This document shows, piece after piece, positions 14,701-31,799 of a stretch of 64,000 nucleotides of DNA (positions are counted from its first letter, which is position 1; each line of letters begins with the position of its first letter). The position numbers and the translations under genes were made by a program. This DNA comes from Balanoglossus misakiensis (lineage: Eukaryota > Hemichordata). Location: the NCBI GenBank assembly GCA_040954595.2, contig CM082581.2:13826001-13890000 (forward strand), in the 5' to 3' direction. A model generated the notes under the pieces. It searched no databases. It saw only the letters and a list, made by a program, of their open reading frames with translations, and had not been told where the DNA came from.

Positions 14701-15433
14701 CCAAGTTACCATGCCAGTTTCATGGAAAGAGATAAATGTTTCAATGCTGTCACCTTTCTTACCAAATGAAAAAATGCGCAGAATCGTTACGTGGGTGATG
14801 GGACACAGTCTTCCCGCTGTTCCGAGCGCCAGCCTGGTTGCCATGGTTACTGTTTGCAGTTCGGTGGGTATTCCATCTGAAAATATCGGACTACTGCTAT
14901 CTGTGGAATGGTTGCTGTGAGTATAATACATTTACGATTGTAATTAGGCTTAATTGGTAAGAGGGTTCTCAAGCGCTCCTCTGTGCCACTGTGACCGAGC
15001 TATTCATTCATTCATTCATTCATTCATTCATTCATTCATTCATTCATTCTTTCATTCGTCCGTTCGATCAGTCTGTTACATGCTGTGGAAATCTATATTC
15101 AAATCTTCCCCAATGGCTATCGAACATCCTGGGACGACACTGTCGAGTTTGTCGTTTAATTGTAACAAATCAATTCCTGGCCAGCTGGACTTGACTTTTC
15201 GTTTGATATGCTTCTGAACCACCAGAGACGCACTCAGAACAAGCGTCAACTGTATGAGCCATTGCGCTGGTGCTGGCATTGTTGACGGCATCATGGGAAA
15301 AGATATCGAGGCCAAGGAACGAGAATTTGAAGCTATGCAAGCACATGAACTGAGAGAACCCAAGAGCATTGTGGACCACGAAACGAAAAATGCCGAGGTC
15401 TTTGAAGCAAATTCTGTGGATTCTGTAGATTAG
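11724..15433 (+). CDS. Divergent SLC1-family (EAAT/ASCT-type) membrane transporter, 493 aa
   Basis: Ten exons: 11724-11831, 12069-12180, 12330-12534, 13002-13044, 13458-13572, 13739-13865, 14026-14259, 14397-14591, 14782-14916, 15226-15433. All phases close. SLC1 proteins are trimeric sodium-coupled amino acid transporters of the plasma membrane. The fold shows in order: TM1 (residues about 15-36), a TM2 PGELFMR segment, an RNMIPANIVQAC segment before the extracellular loop, TM5-6, HP1, TM7 (348-352), HP2 and the TM8 motif with D426, R429, T430 and N433. Length is slightly under the usual 520-570. Core motifs are altered: the HP1 serine run is KTNV (313-316), NMDGT is KADGS, and the TM8 aspartate that helps form a sodium site is H437. 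For exon 9, acceptor 14780-14781 gives exact family spacing. An upstream acceptor would add 37 in-frame residues. Family membership is secure; transport activity is doubtful. Confidence 0.9.
13671..13694. repeat. (GACA)n microsatellite
   Basis: Six GACA units in intron 5 of the SLC1-family gene, just upstream of exon 6. Confidence 0.95.
14301..14368. repeat. (TGTA)n microsatellite
   Basis: About 17 tetranucleotide units in the short intron 7 of the SLC1-family gene, about 30 bp before the exon 8 acceptor. Length variation here could affect splicing (inference). Confidence 0.95.
15001..15057. repeat. (ATTC)n microsatellite
   Basis: About 14 ATTC units in the last intron of the SLC1-family gene. 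It creates spurious Ser-Phe-Ile-His open frames that are not coding. Confidence 0.95.
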
Positions 15434-15668
15434 TAGACTGCTATCAGACAATCATGAAAGTACGGAAGCTCTGCAATGTTGAGTGTGAGAAGAGGTTGTT
15501 CTCTGGCCTGTCTTACAAACTTAACGCACTTTATATTAACCAGGCCTGGCAACCAAGTTTGACCAATTACAGCAACATAAAGTATACTCAAGTATACTTC
15601 TAACTGCACCTATAAAGCAGTATGTAGCATTTCTCAATTCTTGTTTCTGTAATGTTAATGTTGTGTAC

Positions 15669-15674
15669 AATAAA
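15669..15674 (+). terminator. Polyadenylation signal of the SLC1-family gene
   Basis: AATAAA about 235 bp after the stop codon, which gives a short 3' UTR. It is the only canonical signal before HSPA9. Confidence 0.7.
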
Positions 15675-15929
15675 TAACTTGCTGGTAAAAACCCATAAGA
15701 AGTTGACTAACCTGTTGAATGTGATATCCCGGCCCGTCTTTAAATTGCCTTTATTCTTGTCCCAGCTGCCATCGAACCACTGTGGGCAGAAGGCCGAAGA
15801 AAATATTCTGAGAATACTCTGATGGATTTACCCCCATAAATTTTGTCTTGCCTTATTAACATTGTCATTATTTGTGGAGGAAATAACATTTATTAGTCGT
15901 TCCGTTCATTTTAATCATGCGGTTTCATA

Positions 15930-16102
15930 GCGCCCTCACGTGCTAGCGTCGTCTACAAAGTTGTATGCGCATGCCTAGGATATTCACTTACATCACGCGA
16001 ATCGCGCAGAATCGAACCTTCGCGATCGTGGTGAGTTCACACGTGGTACCTCTGGAGGCACAGTAAATTTGTACAGTAGAGATTAATTTAAAGTTTTAAA
16101 AA
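15930..16102 (+). promoter_or_regulatory. HSPA9 promoter and 5' UTR with E-box and NRF1-like site
   Basis: Upstream of the mortalin ATG there is a CACGTG E-box at 15937-15942 and TGCGCATGC at 15966-15974, which matches the core of the NRF1 palindrome, followed by CpG-rich sequence to about 16035. NRF1 is a known regulator of nuclear genes for mitochondrial proteins in animals, so the site fits the gene. Binding is inferred. Confidence 0.5.
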
Positions 16103-21253
<5,151 letters not shown>

Positions 21254-22080
21254 GTAATTTGCCACAAATTTGCAAAAAAAAATGGACATTTGATGCAATT
21301 TAAAACACTTCAATGCCATATACATAGTATTGGAATTGAACAACTTGTACAGCTGTTGTTCTTATTGATGACCCCCAACCCCCCAAATATGGAGTAGTCC
21401 TATGTTGGAGTTCAGCTTTTTTGTACAAAATTATTGTGCAAGTATAGTTGGGCTGGTGATGTAAAATGTCCTGGCCCTGGTACCTTGTATGTTGTAGATT
21501 TCAGTTTTGCTATTAGTGTGATGCTAATTGATGCACATTCCTGCCAGTTGAAGCAATGAGCGCAAGATTTATCCGAAGCTTTAGTCTGACCCTAAACAGA
21601 TCACACACATACTGGTTTCACTGAAGACACCCTAATTTTGTATTATTAGATTTTTTCTTTGGTTGGTGCATGTCAGTTGGATGTCCTGTTGCTGCAATAC
21701 ACTTAAAGTACATACCATATAATGGCCTCTGGGTCTTTGGGGAAATTGTGTAATTAGTACATCCAGATAAGTTCTAATCGTGGTTTGACTGTTTTCTTAC
21801 TAGTAATTGTGTGTGTGTTATGAGGGAGATATGGTGCCCCATTTATGAGAAATCAGCATCTCGTCTAAAGTTAGATATCTTTGTGAAGTTTGAGAACTAT
21901 TTATGGCACAGAATAGAGTTTTTAGGGCTGTGGTTGTGTCACTTTTACTTGTTGCCATAAGTAATATGCCAGTATTTTATAACAATACAGATTTAATTAC
22001 TGTAATGCACTTTGTGTAGTAAGTTGACTGACTTAGAATACCCTTTGTACAAAATATTTCTTTCTGCAAGCCTGGAAAAA

Positions 22081-22086
22081 AATAAA
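22081..22086 (+). terminator. Probable HSPA9 polyadenylation signal
   Basis: AATAAA about 830 bp after the stop, the first canonical signal in the 3' flank. The PLPBP stop, read from the other strand, is at 22565, so the two genes are tail-to-tail with about 0.45 kb between them. Confidence 0.55.
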
Positions 22087-22564
22087 ACATTTAGGAAACT
22101 TTATATATGTCCATATTTTATTTGCTCCCATTTGTTGTGTACATGTATACACATGGGTATTTATTATAGGTGGATGTTCTTCTTTGCTAGGAAAATCTGT
22201 CCATCTGTTTGCCTGTCTATTTATGTGTGTACATATGCAAGCAAGATTTCTTTCTTAGATCCAGCTTGGAAGAAAACTGGCAAATGGTGTCACATGGGGC
22301 AAGAGGTTAAAGGTTGCAAAACCAGCAACCTTTGCATGAACTCTGGTTTATGTAAATGTTGTACATCACTGTTTTCTGTAGTATTTAGCAATTATGGAAA
22401 TTTCATGCATATGTAGCTATATGCACCATAAAAACTTGCCCAAGCATCAAAGGGTCACACCAGAACAGAAGTTGGTAGACTATTTACAAGAATCAAATAA
22501 ACCCCACAGTTGTCATTTCATGGGATATGTGCGTGCCTTATTCACGGAGATCACATGACACACA

Positions 22565-24642
22565 TTACGACACTTTTAGGTCGGTCAGTTTGTCTTGTGC
22601 AGCCTTCACTTGGACTTCCGGAGAATGACTGTTGGAATTGATTTCCGTATTCTGCGTGCTGACGTCCGGAATGGGGGAGGCTTGGGCTAAGTTATCCATT
22701 TTTGGTGGCTTCTCTTTACTGGAGGTGTCCCTAGCTCCAAATATGGAGCTTCCAAGTCGGATATTAGAACTCCCAAGAGAAATCTATTCAGGAGAATGTG
22801 ATACGATTAGGAGTTTGTCTGCCATTATCTTAATGCTAAAATCTCAATGTTAACAAAACATTAATATTTTTAAAAAAGATACTTACCGCATGCTCAAAGT
22901 CATTGGACATTCCCATACTCAGTTCCAATGCATCTTTTGGAAGGTCAAGTTTTTTACAAACAGCATCCCTGCAGCTCATGAGACTCTGAATCGGAAAAAT
23001 AAAAATAATTCTTCTTGCCAGGCTGTAACATATAATGTCTTTCATTATTTTTTGTGTTATGTATCACTAGTTTCTTGTTCTGTTGACTACAAGTATGTTG
23101 TCACTCTAAATACTTGAATGTAGCGGTAGTTTATATTGTTGTCACAGCTATCTGAACATTAGAACATACCTCAAAGTCTGGGTTAGGTCCCTTGCTGAGG
23201 TCATGGTCAACAGAGCCAATAGTCATCAGACCAGATAGATGGAGATTTGGACACTTCTCTAGGATGTGGCTGACCAAGTTGGCCGCCTCATCTGGATGTA
23301 TACCATGTTTATCTGACATAGAAGTGAACAAGAACATGACAGGTATCAGACAATGTTGTCTAGATTACATCATTTTGGCTTTGATATTTTTCTGAAAAAG
23401 ATTTCAAAGATTGACTTACTTGGTTCACCGCTTGTGTTTATTTGAATCATTATTTTGAGTTTTTCCGGCTTCTTTTGTCTTCCCCATGTCTGATTTAAGG
23501 AGTCAGCCAGTTTCTGTGTATCAACTGTTTCTATCATGGATAAATTCGGAACACCTGTCATACAAAGGCATAATCGCAAGTGATTATAAATAACATCAAC
23601 ACAATCACTGTCACTGTTGAAGAAAATAGTCGCACTCACTAATCTGGTTGTTACAATGAAAAAATTAACTTGAACATCATGGTGACCATCACTTCAGCAC
23701 TTACCTAAAACTTTACTGACTTTATTTCTTTGTAAATGTCCAACAAAATGCCATTTGATGTCTGGACACTGACTGGTTATCAAGCTATCCGAGCCTTTGT
23801 CTACCAATTCTTGAACCTGGAAAAGAGTTGCTTTTTTCACTAACAGAATAGCACAGTGGAATGGTTTCAGTTCAGTACATGTATTCCCCAGAAATAATGT
23901 AGATTCTTTTTAGAAGCAAATAAAAGCAACCTACATAGTTTTCCCCAAAGTGTCGTTGACCACATCCATAGGCTTCTAGAATCATGGGCACTGGTTTGGT
24001 TTTGCTAACTGCCACTACCCGTGGCTGAATGTGTGACAGTTCCTGTAAAAAGTAAATGAATATTGGGAAGACATATATAGATAGAAATTAAAGATTAACT
24101 ATTAAATAGGTATTTGGGTGTGAATATTATTCATACGTTTCCTTACAAATAGTTGAGACTTTGGTATGCGGCCAAGTACTTTGCAATACCACTGTCGCAG
24201 TAATAGAAGATAAAGCTGGTGATTGCTGATCATGATTTATGTGGTGCCATGCCATGGATGGTGGTTGTAGATCATGATTCTAATCAGGAATAGGCACAAA
24301 AGTAGACTGGCACAGAGGAGCTGAAGTGCAAAGACAAGATCACGTGTACAGTGCACGCAACCGACACATCCACGTTACGCAAGTTACAAATCATGGCGTA
24401 CGATAATGTCATGTAACAGTACACCTAACGTGTACATGTTGTGAAAGCGGTTTGCAATGAAAACTTGAATGTTCCGCATTTAAAGTACATCCACTGTCAT
24501 AATTTGCTGGCAATTCCCCCAGACAAATACTGAATCTTACCGGCGATCTTGTTAAACATGCTGTTTTAACCCTTTCCAGAACAGCTTTTAGAGCTTTTGA
24601 AACACACACGTCTGCTGCTACGGACATGGCTCTCCTGAACAT
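22565..24642 (-). CDS. PLPBP: Pyridoxal phosphate homeostasis protein (PLPBP/PROSC, YggS family), 305 aa
   Basis: Seven exons read on the minus strand: 24642-24541, 24042-23935, 23816-23705, 23554-23420, 23312-23170, 22985-22887, 22783-22565. All phases close. The protein binds PLP in a fold-type III barrel and buffers free PLP; it has no known catalytic activity. Visible family motifs: VVAVSKTKP with the PLP lysine at K48, [46 protein letters not shown], and the phosphate-binding segment around [13 protein letters not shown]. The start was chosen at the first in-frame Met, as in animal orthologues. The tail after GARD is about 53 residues, rich in Ser, Asn and Pro, and about 30 longer than in human (275 aa total). 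PLPBP is head-to-head with the first PANK gene. Confidence 0.95.
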
Positions 24643-25531
24643 CTTTCGGTAGATTCACAGCTTGTGTGTTCGTCAATATCGCACAAGGACTGCTGCTGCT
24701 GTAAAAAGCACGGTGGATTATTCGGTAGTGCATCATCGCAACCGAATAAAATAATATTTAATTTCACTATGCCGTTTTGCTAAGATTTGTTTCCAGTATG
24801 TGTATTTATCAACCAAATTTTCTATTGATTTCTAAAATATCGGGACTAGAAATACTGACAATATATTTCAAGGCCCTTTAGCCCAGGTACACACACATGT
24901 GGTAACTCAACTCCGTGGTTGGGTTATAGTTGGAAAAAAACCTTGTACTACTCTCAATAAATTTGTTTTACTTCCAGCAAGGGTAATGTTTTTTAATTGA
25001 AATGATAGCGAGTGCAAGCATGGTGTACTTTCTAGTTTTGAATGTTACTTTTTCGAGTAATATTGACAAAAATGGTTTGTTTTCTTGGAATAATTGTCAA
25101 CAGCTTAAGTGGTCTTAGCCCTAGTCGGCAGATAGCGTGTTATCCAATCACGTACGTAATGACTCAATGATGGTCGTGTGATCCGGACAGAAAGCGGTCA
25201 TCGTATGTTCTTTACCCATCGTGCAGGTACATTGATGATCATGAGAGTTCAGTGAGTTCTTTGAAGGTAGAATATCAACGGTTTGACACTGAAGCTTAGT
25301 GGTTGAGGGGGAAAAGGGTGTTTCCCTATCGCGATCGGTGTGATCAACTGACAAGCGCCGCCTACAGTACAGTTTTGAAATTGAGTTTACTCCAGAGTGG
25401 GCCATCAATGTTTACATTTAGTACAATGCGATGGTAAGATCTCTTATCGTGTTTTGGTTACCGAATCTGGCAAATAGAGCGCGGAAACAGTGATTTGTCG
25501 TCCCAGCGAATCCCAGCCAACATTTTCCACC
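24643..25531. promoter_or_regulatory. Divergent intergenic region between PLPBP and PANK copy 1
   Basis: About 890 bp separate two start codons facing apart. Open frames inside it resemble no protein. It must hold the 5' UTRs and promoters of both genes. I see no clear single control element. Confidence 0.5.
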
Positions 25532-28500
25532 ATGGAACTTAACGTGGATACCGAAAACGAAGTGTTGGAGACAGGGAAAAGTCGACTCGTCACACCTCGT
25601 AAGTACTATGTTCTGGAAATCCCCATGCCTAACCTCAACATGCACACCCCTCTTTAACATTATTACACATGGCATGGTGTGATAGTAATTTTGATAGTGT
25701 GGAAATTAAATGCTGTACATACTTCATTAATTAAAGCAATAAGAGAAACTGACACTATTTCTGGACGAAATGAGACAAACTTGATGATTTATCACGTCAG
25801 TTGTGATGTTACCGTGACAGCACAGGTCAAAGGTCAAATGTATAAGATACCTGTGCAGATACCAGTTGATCGCCTGATATTGAGAGAAGTCACAAACAAA
25901 TCACATGATGATTGAACCCCAAACTGTCCAGCATAACGATGGTACATGTAACTGTTCATCAATTCCAAGTATTGTCACCAGCAGGAAATACATGTAATAA
26001 AGATGATGGTGGTGGTGGTGGTGGTGGTGATGATGATGATGATGATGATGATGGTGGTGATGATGATAATGCCGGGTCATTAGCATCAGAGTTGTTCAGA
26101 GCAATCTTTACTGGAAAATTTCCAGACATAGTTACATGAAGTAGAAAGCAGGTATACCCGTACCCTTAAAATACACCAGAAGCTATTGGAGGGTTTGACC
26201 TTTCATAGTTTATACACCCAGAATATTTTTATCATGCAAGGGCGGTGTGACTTTGTAGTACCAAAATAGATGTCAGCTTTTTTATTTAATTAAATTAGAT
26301 GATGACTGTATTCATTTAATAAAATGAAACGTGCTTAATTAACTTGAAATGATTTGAATATACCTGTACATATTTCTTGACTTTTGTCAAGACTGTTTTG
26401 GCCTTGTCATATTTTACTGTATGTCATTACATGTATATGTATGTGGTAATACACCTACACGTACAATGTATAATGCACGTCATTGTCATATCTGGAATTA
26501 GTCAGTCAAATTACCATATGCAAATAAGCCAGTTTTACAATAGAGAATATCAATACAGCATAATGATGATGATTATTGTCTGCAGCTTTCTGCAGGTACA
26601 GACATATTTGCGTTGTCATTATAACAATGCAAATCTACATGTAAATGCAAGCTGTTGGTGGTGGTCACAAATGTGGCTGGTATAGGAAGCATTATGTTAA
26701 ATCTGATACATGTGTGTGTCATGTGTGTGGGAGATATTTTTGAACAGAAGTAGCCACCAGATTACCCTGGTGTGTCAGGTTGTCCCGCTATAAAATTGGG
26801 TGTTGTTGTTCGTGCTGTGTCTGTCAAACTGGTACGGCTCAGAGTTTGCTGACGATGGAAGGCGAATTCTGTGAAATCCTCAAGCAGTGTCGCAGCAAGC
26901 AGCATGTTCATAAACATCCATGTGTACTTCCCACAGCTATGCCGTGGTCCGGTGTGGACATTGGTGGAACCCTGGTGAAACTGGTGTATTTCGAGCCCAC
27001 GGATTTCATTGATGCCGAGCAGGAATACGAGGCTGAAGTGGAAATTCTACGGACTATCCGGCATTACCTGACTTCCAACACTGCCTATGGAGAAAGTGGA
27101 ATCCGAGATGTGCACCTCACCATAAAAGACTTTGAGTTTCATGGACGCACGGGCAGCCTTCATTTTATACGATTCCCGACGATCGATATGCCGGCTTTTC
27201 TGCAGCTGGTAAAATCCAAGAATCTTTCCAGTGTTGCTGACACCATCTGTGCAACCGGGGGCGGTGCGTACAAATTTGCGGAAGATGTGAAAAATGTAAG
27301 TAGCTCATCAAACTGTATTGGTGCTTGTGTTGTACTGTTAAGTAGCGATTGCTGGAAGAATTGTCAAAACCAATGAAAGTGCAAACTTTTGCTGATTTTT
27401 TTGGAATATAAATGGCAACTTGCACCTTTATGATGAGCAGCTTGGCAAGTACATGCATCCTCTACACTCTCAGTACCTAGCAGACAGGACGCATGGTTAA
27501 AAATCAGACACAATGGTTACCACTTGTAAATTTGAGTGTAGTACCATACATCATGTACTCATAATCAGATAAGTGCCCATTCACATGTACAATGTAATAA
27601 TTTTATGTGCATACGCATGTTTGTTTTCGACCAACCCTGTCAGTAAATTATTACATTTCAGCAGAGTCCTAACAATAAAATCTCATTGGCCATTGATTGA
27701 TAAAGAGTCAAGTGACTGACATGGACTTTGAACTGCTCACGCGATGAAACAGCCATGATACAGCTCCCTGTTTGATAATAATATAATTATTGAGGTCATA
27801 TCTGGTCCTTTTAAAAAATCTACAGTAGTATGTAACCACCACAACTGAAGTATTTTTCTAAACCTTATTTGTAAAACATTTTCTTTAATTTTTATATACT
27901 GACCATCAACCTGACATGTATTTTCCATTTTCAGATTGTCAACATGAAACTAGAGAAATACGATGAATTGGACTGCTTGATATCGGGAATACATTTTATT
28001 GATAGTAAAATATCCAACGAGTGCTACTATTGGGGTAACTTGGATCCGTTCAACAGTGAGGCGTGTGAGAAGGTGCCTTATGATTTCCGAGACCCTTATC
28101 CGTATTTGGTGGTGAATATTGGCTCAGGTGTGAGTGTACTCTCCGTCAAATCGAAGGATAACTTCAGGAGAGTTAGTGGGACCAGGTAAGATGGAAAAAT
28201 GGGAAGGGCTGTCACACATCTGGGAATATTTGTAGCTTATGACTTTTCATTATTTAACATGTTATGATGGATCACATTTCATACAAGATTTTTTTACAAA
28301 AATGACAAATATTATCACAGTCATGGGTTCACCACCGATTTGTGTTCCATTGAATTTTCAGCCTCAATTTGCCCATATTAAAGACATTTCTCTTTTAGAC
28401 ACATTTTAAACTGCGCTTGTGTCTTTCACAGTCTTGGAGGCGGAACATTCCTGGGACTGTGTTGTTTATTGACTGGATGTCAGACGTTTGAAGAAGCCAT

Positions 28501-29953
28501 CAAAATGGCCGAAGTTGGTGACCACACAAAAGTGGATAAATTGGTTCGTGATATCTATGGTGGTGATTGTGACCGACTGCATCTTCCTGGTTCTACTGTT
28601 GCCAGTAGGTAAGTACATGGGTCGCTGTTTTTCTTCACAGATGAGTCCTGGCCTGGGTGGGGATGTCAATCTCTGTATATGCCCACATTAAGAAACACGG
28701 GCCTTTAAGTGTTGTCACAGGATCTGAAAGATATCTCCCTGATGTCCTTTGATACCTGAATTCAAGTCTGAACTTGAATTCAGATTTCAACAATAACACG
28801 TGCATACATGTATGAGCTGTGCTGGTGAACTAAATACTGCACGCTCAATAAATAATAAAAAAAACAAAAATTGCCGGCTGTTGGACCGTGTAAATAAACA
28901 AGTATTTTTCTAATTTATTACAGTTTTGGACATATGAATGTAACGGACAAGAGGGAAACTGTCAGTAAAAATGACTTGGCCAGAGCAACCCTTGTCACCA
29001 TAACCAACAATATTGGTTCTATAGCCAGGATGTGCGCTTTAAATGAGGTAATGTACAGTACACCATTGCTGTATGAGAGAACACAACCCATCTCTGTATG
29101 TACGGCCATGTTCCATCATCATCGCCCACGAAACTGTTATGTAACTTTGCCGATTCCAGTAAATAGAGTGATTCATTGAGCAAACAGCAACAAGTCCGAC
29201 TCTACTGCGGAGAGTGCATTTGATTCACGCTTGTTGTTCTGCAGGTCAATAAATACAAAATACGTAAAATTATAAAGCTACTCTCTTGACAGATAATGAA
29301 ATATGAGCATGATAGTTTTATTGCACTTTTGTTGTTGTTTTTTCTACAGGGCATAGAAAGGATTGTCTTTGTTGGTAATTTCCTGAGAGTCAATCCGTTA
29401 TCGATGAAACTGTTGTCGTATGCCTTGCAGTACTGGTCACAGGGTGCTCTCAAAGCTCTATTCTTAGAACATGAGGTGAGTTTTTAGCTATCATTTGCAT
29501 AAATGCATGTGGCATATGCAAATACAGACTGGAAATGTCTGTATGTCTGTCATCTCACTTCAAATGCTTCAGAACAGCTGCAGGAATCTTTTGGGTTTTG
29601 GCTGATCAAAGGTCATCAGTTCGCTACTTGTTAGTTTTGTTGTTTTGTTCTGGCCTATCACATACATGTACTTTGGGAATCACTGGGTACAATCAATTCT
29701 GATCTGAACTCAAAAGATTAGATAATACTGAACTTTGACACCTGAACACTGAGGGCGCTGTTTCTGCTGCTGGTTGCCTCTGTCATTGGTACATTACAAC
29801 AAACTCGGTTATGTGAAATCACGTAGTCTGAGACTCACTCTTGTGTATATTTTGTGTTGTTTACCTTTCTGTTACCAGGGTTACTTTGGCGCTGTTGGTG
29901 CTCTGATGGAGTTACTTAAGAAATCTGACAATGGAAACACAAACCAATCATAA
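25532..29953 (+). CDS. PANK: Pantothenate kinase copy 1, apparently active, 392 aa
   Basis: Seven exons: 25532-25598, 26937-27295, 27935-28185, 28432-28608, 28924-29047, 29350-29475, 29879-29953. All phases close. PANK phosphorylates pantothenate with ATP, the first and controlling step of coenzyme A synthesis. The eukaryotic type II fold is complete: ATP loop DIGGTLVK (30-37), [19 protein letters not shown], catalytic Glu at E153 (Glu138 in human PANK3), S206 and S209 in GSGVS, R221 (Arg207), [47 protein letters not shown] and [14 protein letters not shown]. The first exon (22 codons, caccATGG context) was chosen because its phase-1 donor joins exon 2 so that a Pro precedes Met-Pro-Trp, as in human PANKs; it is less certain than the rest. 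I see no mitochondrial presequence. Confidence 0.93.
25599..26936 (+). other. Intron 1 of PANK copy 1
   Basis: A 1.3-kb intron with a GGT/GAT trinucleotide repeat. A long frame runs into exon 2 from upstream (from about 26780), so an alternative start inside this intron is possible, but that sequence has no PANK-like features. Confidence 0.6.
26002..26069. repeat. (GGT)n(GAT)n trinucleotide repeat
   Basis: A compound triplet repeat in intron 1 of PANK copy 1. It gives spurious poly-His and poly-Asp frames. Confidence 0.95.
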
Positions 29954-31799
29954 AATGTCACCAAGCTAAATGGGACCACCTGGAGTTGGCCACCTGGTAA
30001 CTCCAACGGAATCTTCCTTGACCAAAGGGGTTGCCCTATGCCTCAAGCAACTTGACGACATAATCCCAGATATTATAAATGGTATATATTGTTGACTACT
30101 ACATATACTATGAAAGACTATATAATTTATTCAATATGCAAAATCATAAGCGTACCATGACTTAGTGTTTACAGATACACCGCTGCCAATTTCCTGATCT
30201 CATGGTAATAATAAGTTATGGGTGTTTGCGAGATCACAGCTGGATAATATGTACTGTACTGCATCGAAATGGTACAGCTATTTTATGACAACTCATATTT
30301 GACAAGGTTTATGGTGCTCCAAAATGATAGGCCTTGGTATACTGCCTGGAAGACATTGACAGGGTCTACGTTCCTATGTGGTCATGGCGTCTATTTTATG
30401 TAATCACTTTACAGAGTTTTGCTTTTTAAAATGAATCATAAAATGAAATATTTTGAAAAGACATTCATTTGGTGAAATGCCCCACTATGATTATACTGTG
30501 GGTTAATTTATCATTTTAATATTAATAATTATTAAGGTATCTTTGTTTTTTAACTTCATTGTCAGACTTGAATAGGGCATGTTGTGTTGATATTTTTTAT
30601 TGCTGTAAATTGTCTTTTCATGTCATTTCTTTGCAAGAAGTCAAAAGTAGAAATGTCCAAAGTGGTGCATATGTCCTAAGAATTTGGAAAACGCTTCTGT
30701 CTTCCATTTGCCCCAACTCCACTAATTACATTCCAGACTTTTACGATCCATACGCACAACTCCTATCTATCGTACATCATGTCAGGAAGATTTTATTTCT
30801 TGTTGTCTGCGATGATATATACTGTATCACAGTTTTTGGGTGCTCATAGTATTGAGCGCCCTCACAGACTCATAGCGTCTTTCGTTTACTCTGGAGTCCT
30901 GCAGCGTACGAGGGATTATAATGTATCACTAATTGAAGTGGACGTAGACGTGACTTGTAAGCTGTTGCAATTTGGGGAACTATTACATAGCACATGGTCT
31001 AAACTTTAAAACTTTTAAACTTCTAAACTTTAATCTCAATACTGAGTCACACGACTACTAGTATTTTGAAACTGTTCTTGTGCTATATTTTAGTAGAATA
31101 GAAATGCTTCAAAATGCAAATGTATACAATATTTAAATAACGTATTTTGCTGCAATATTTGATTGTTACTTTTAAACTTCTGGGATTCACCATTTGTTCC
31201 AAGGTTCAGTGTAATATTTCCAGTCGAGGTAATTTGCGCTACAGTTTTATATCTGAAATCAAAATGTTATGTCCCAAGAACTTTGCAATAACTATAATAT
31301 GTATATTATGTGAAGACAAACTCTTCTTGGTTTTAACAGCTGTTATGGTGTAAGCATCAGAATTTTTTTGGCAGGAGTGATTCTATCAGTGTCAATAGAT
31401 AATACTGGCATTTTGTTAAAATAAAATGATATCATTATTGCTGATTAGATGTCCCACATTACATTATACACATTACCTGGGTTTGTCCATAATTTGATAC
31501 TATGCATGTGGTGTTGCTAAGCCTAATGGTTTGGCAGAGTACATGCCCTGTCCAATGCAATATGGTATATTTACATATAAAGCTATTTTCAAGAACACAT
31601 TCAGCAGATATGTCCCTTTCAGCTATAGATTTAATTAGTGGGCAGGGCAATTAGATGCATGTGAAAAGACATGATTTAAGTTTATTAGCATAATCTGACA
31701 TTGGCATTGTAAAAGACACCGTTCAAGATTCAACATCTATCACAGTCCTGCTCTGCTTGGCACATTTCTGCAGCAAATTCTGTGACAACAACTGGCCTG
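29954..31799. other. Intergenic region between PANK copies 1 and 2
   Basis: About 1.85 kb of AT-rich sequence with the 3' UTR of copy 1 at its left and the 5' flank of copy 2 at its right. No further PANK fragment or other gene was recognised. Confidence 0.6.

Noticed and set aside
23170-23312. Exon 5 of PLPBP as a separate 68-codon gene
   Set aside because: Its frame and splice sites join it exactly to the neighbouring PLPBP exons.
25901-26086. Poly-His frame
   Set aside because: Produced by the GGT/GAT triplet repeat in an intron.
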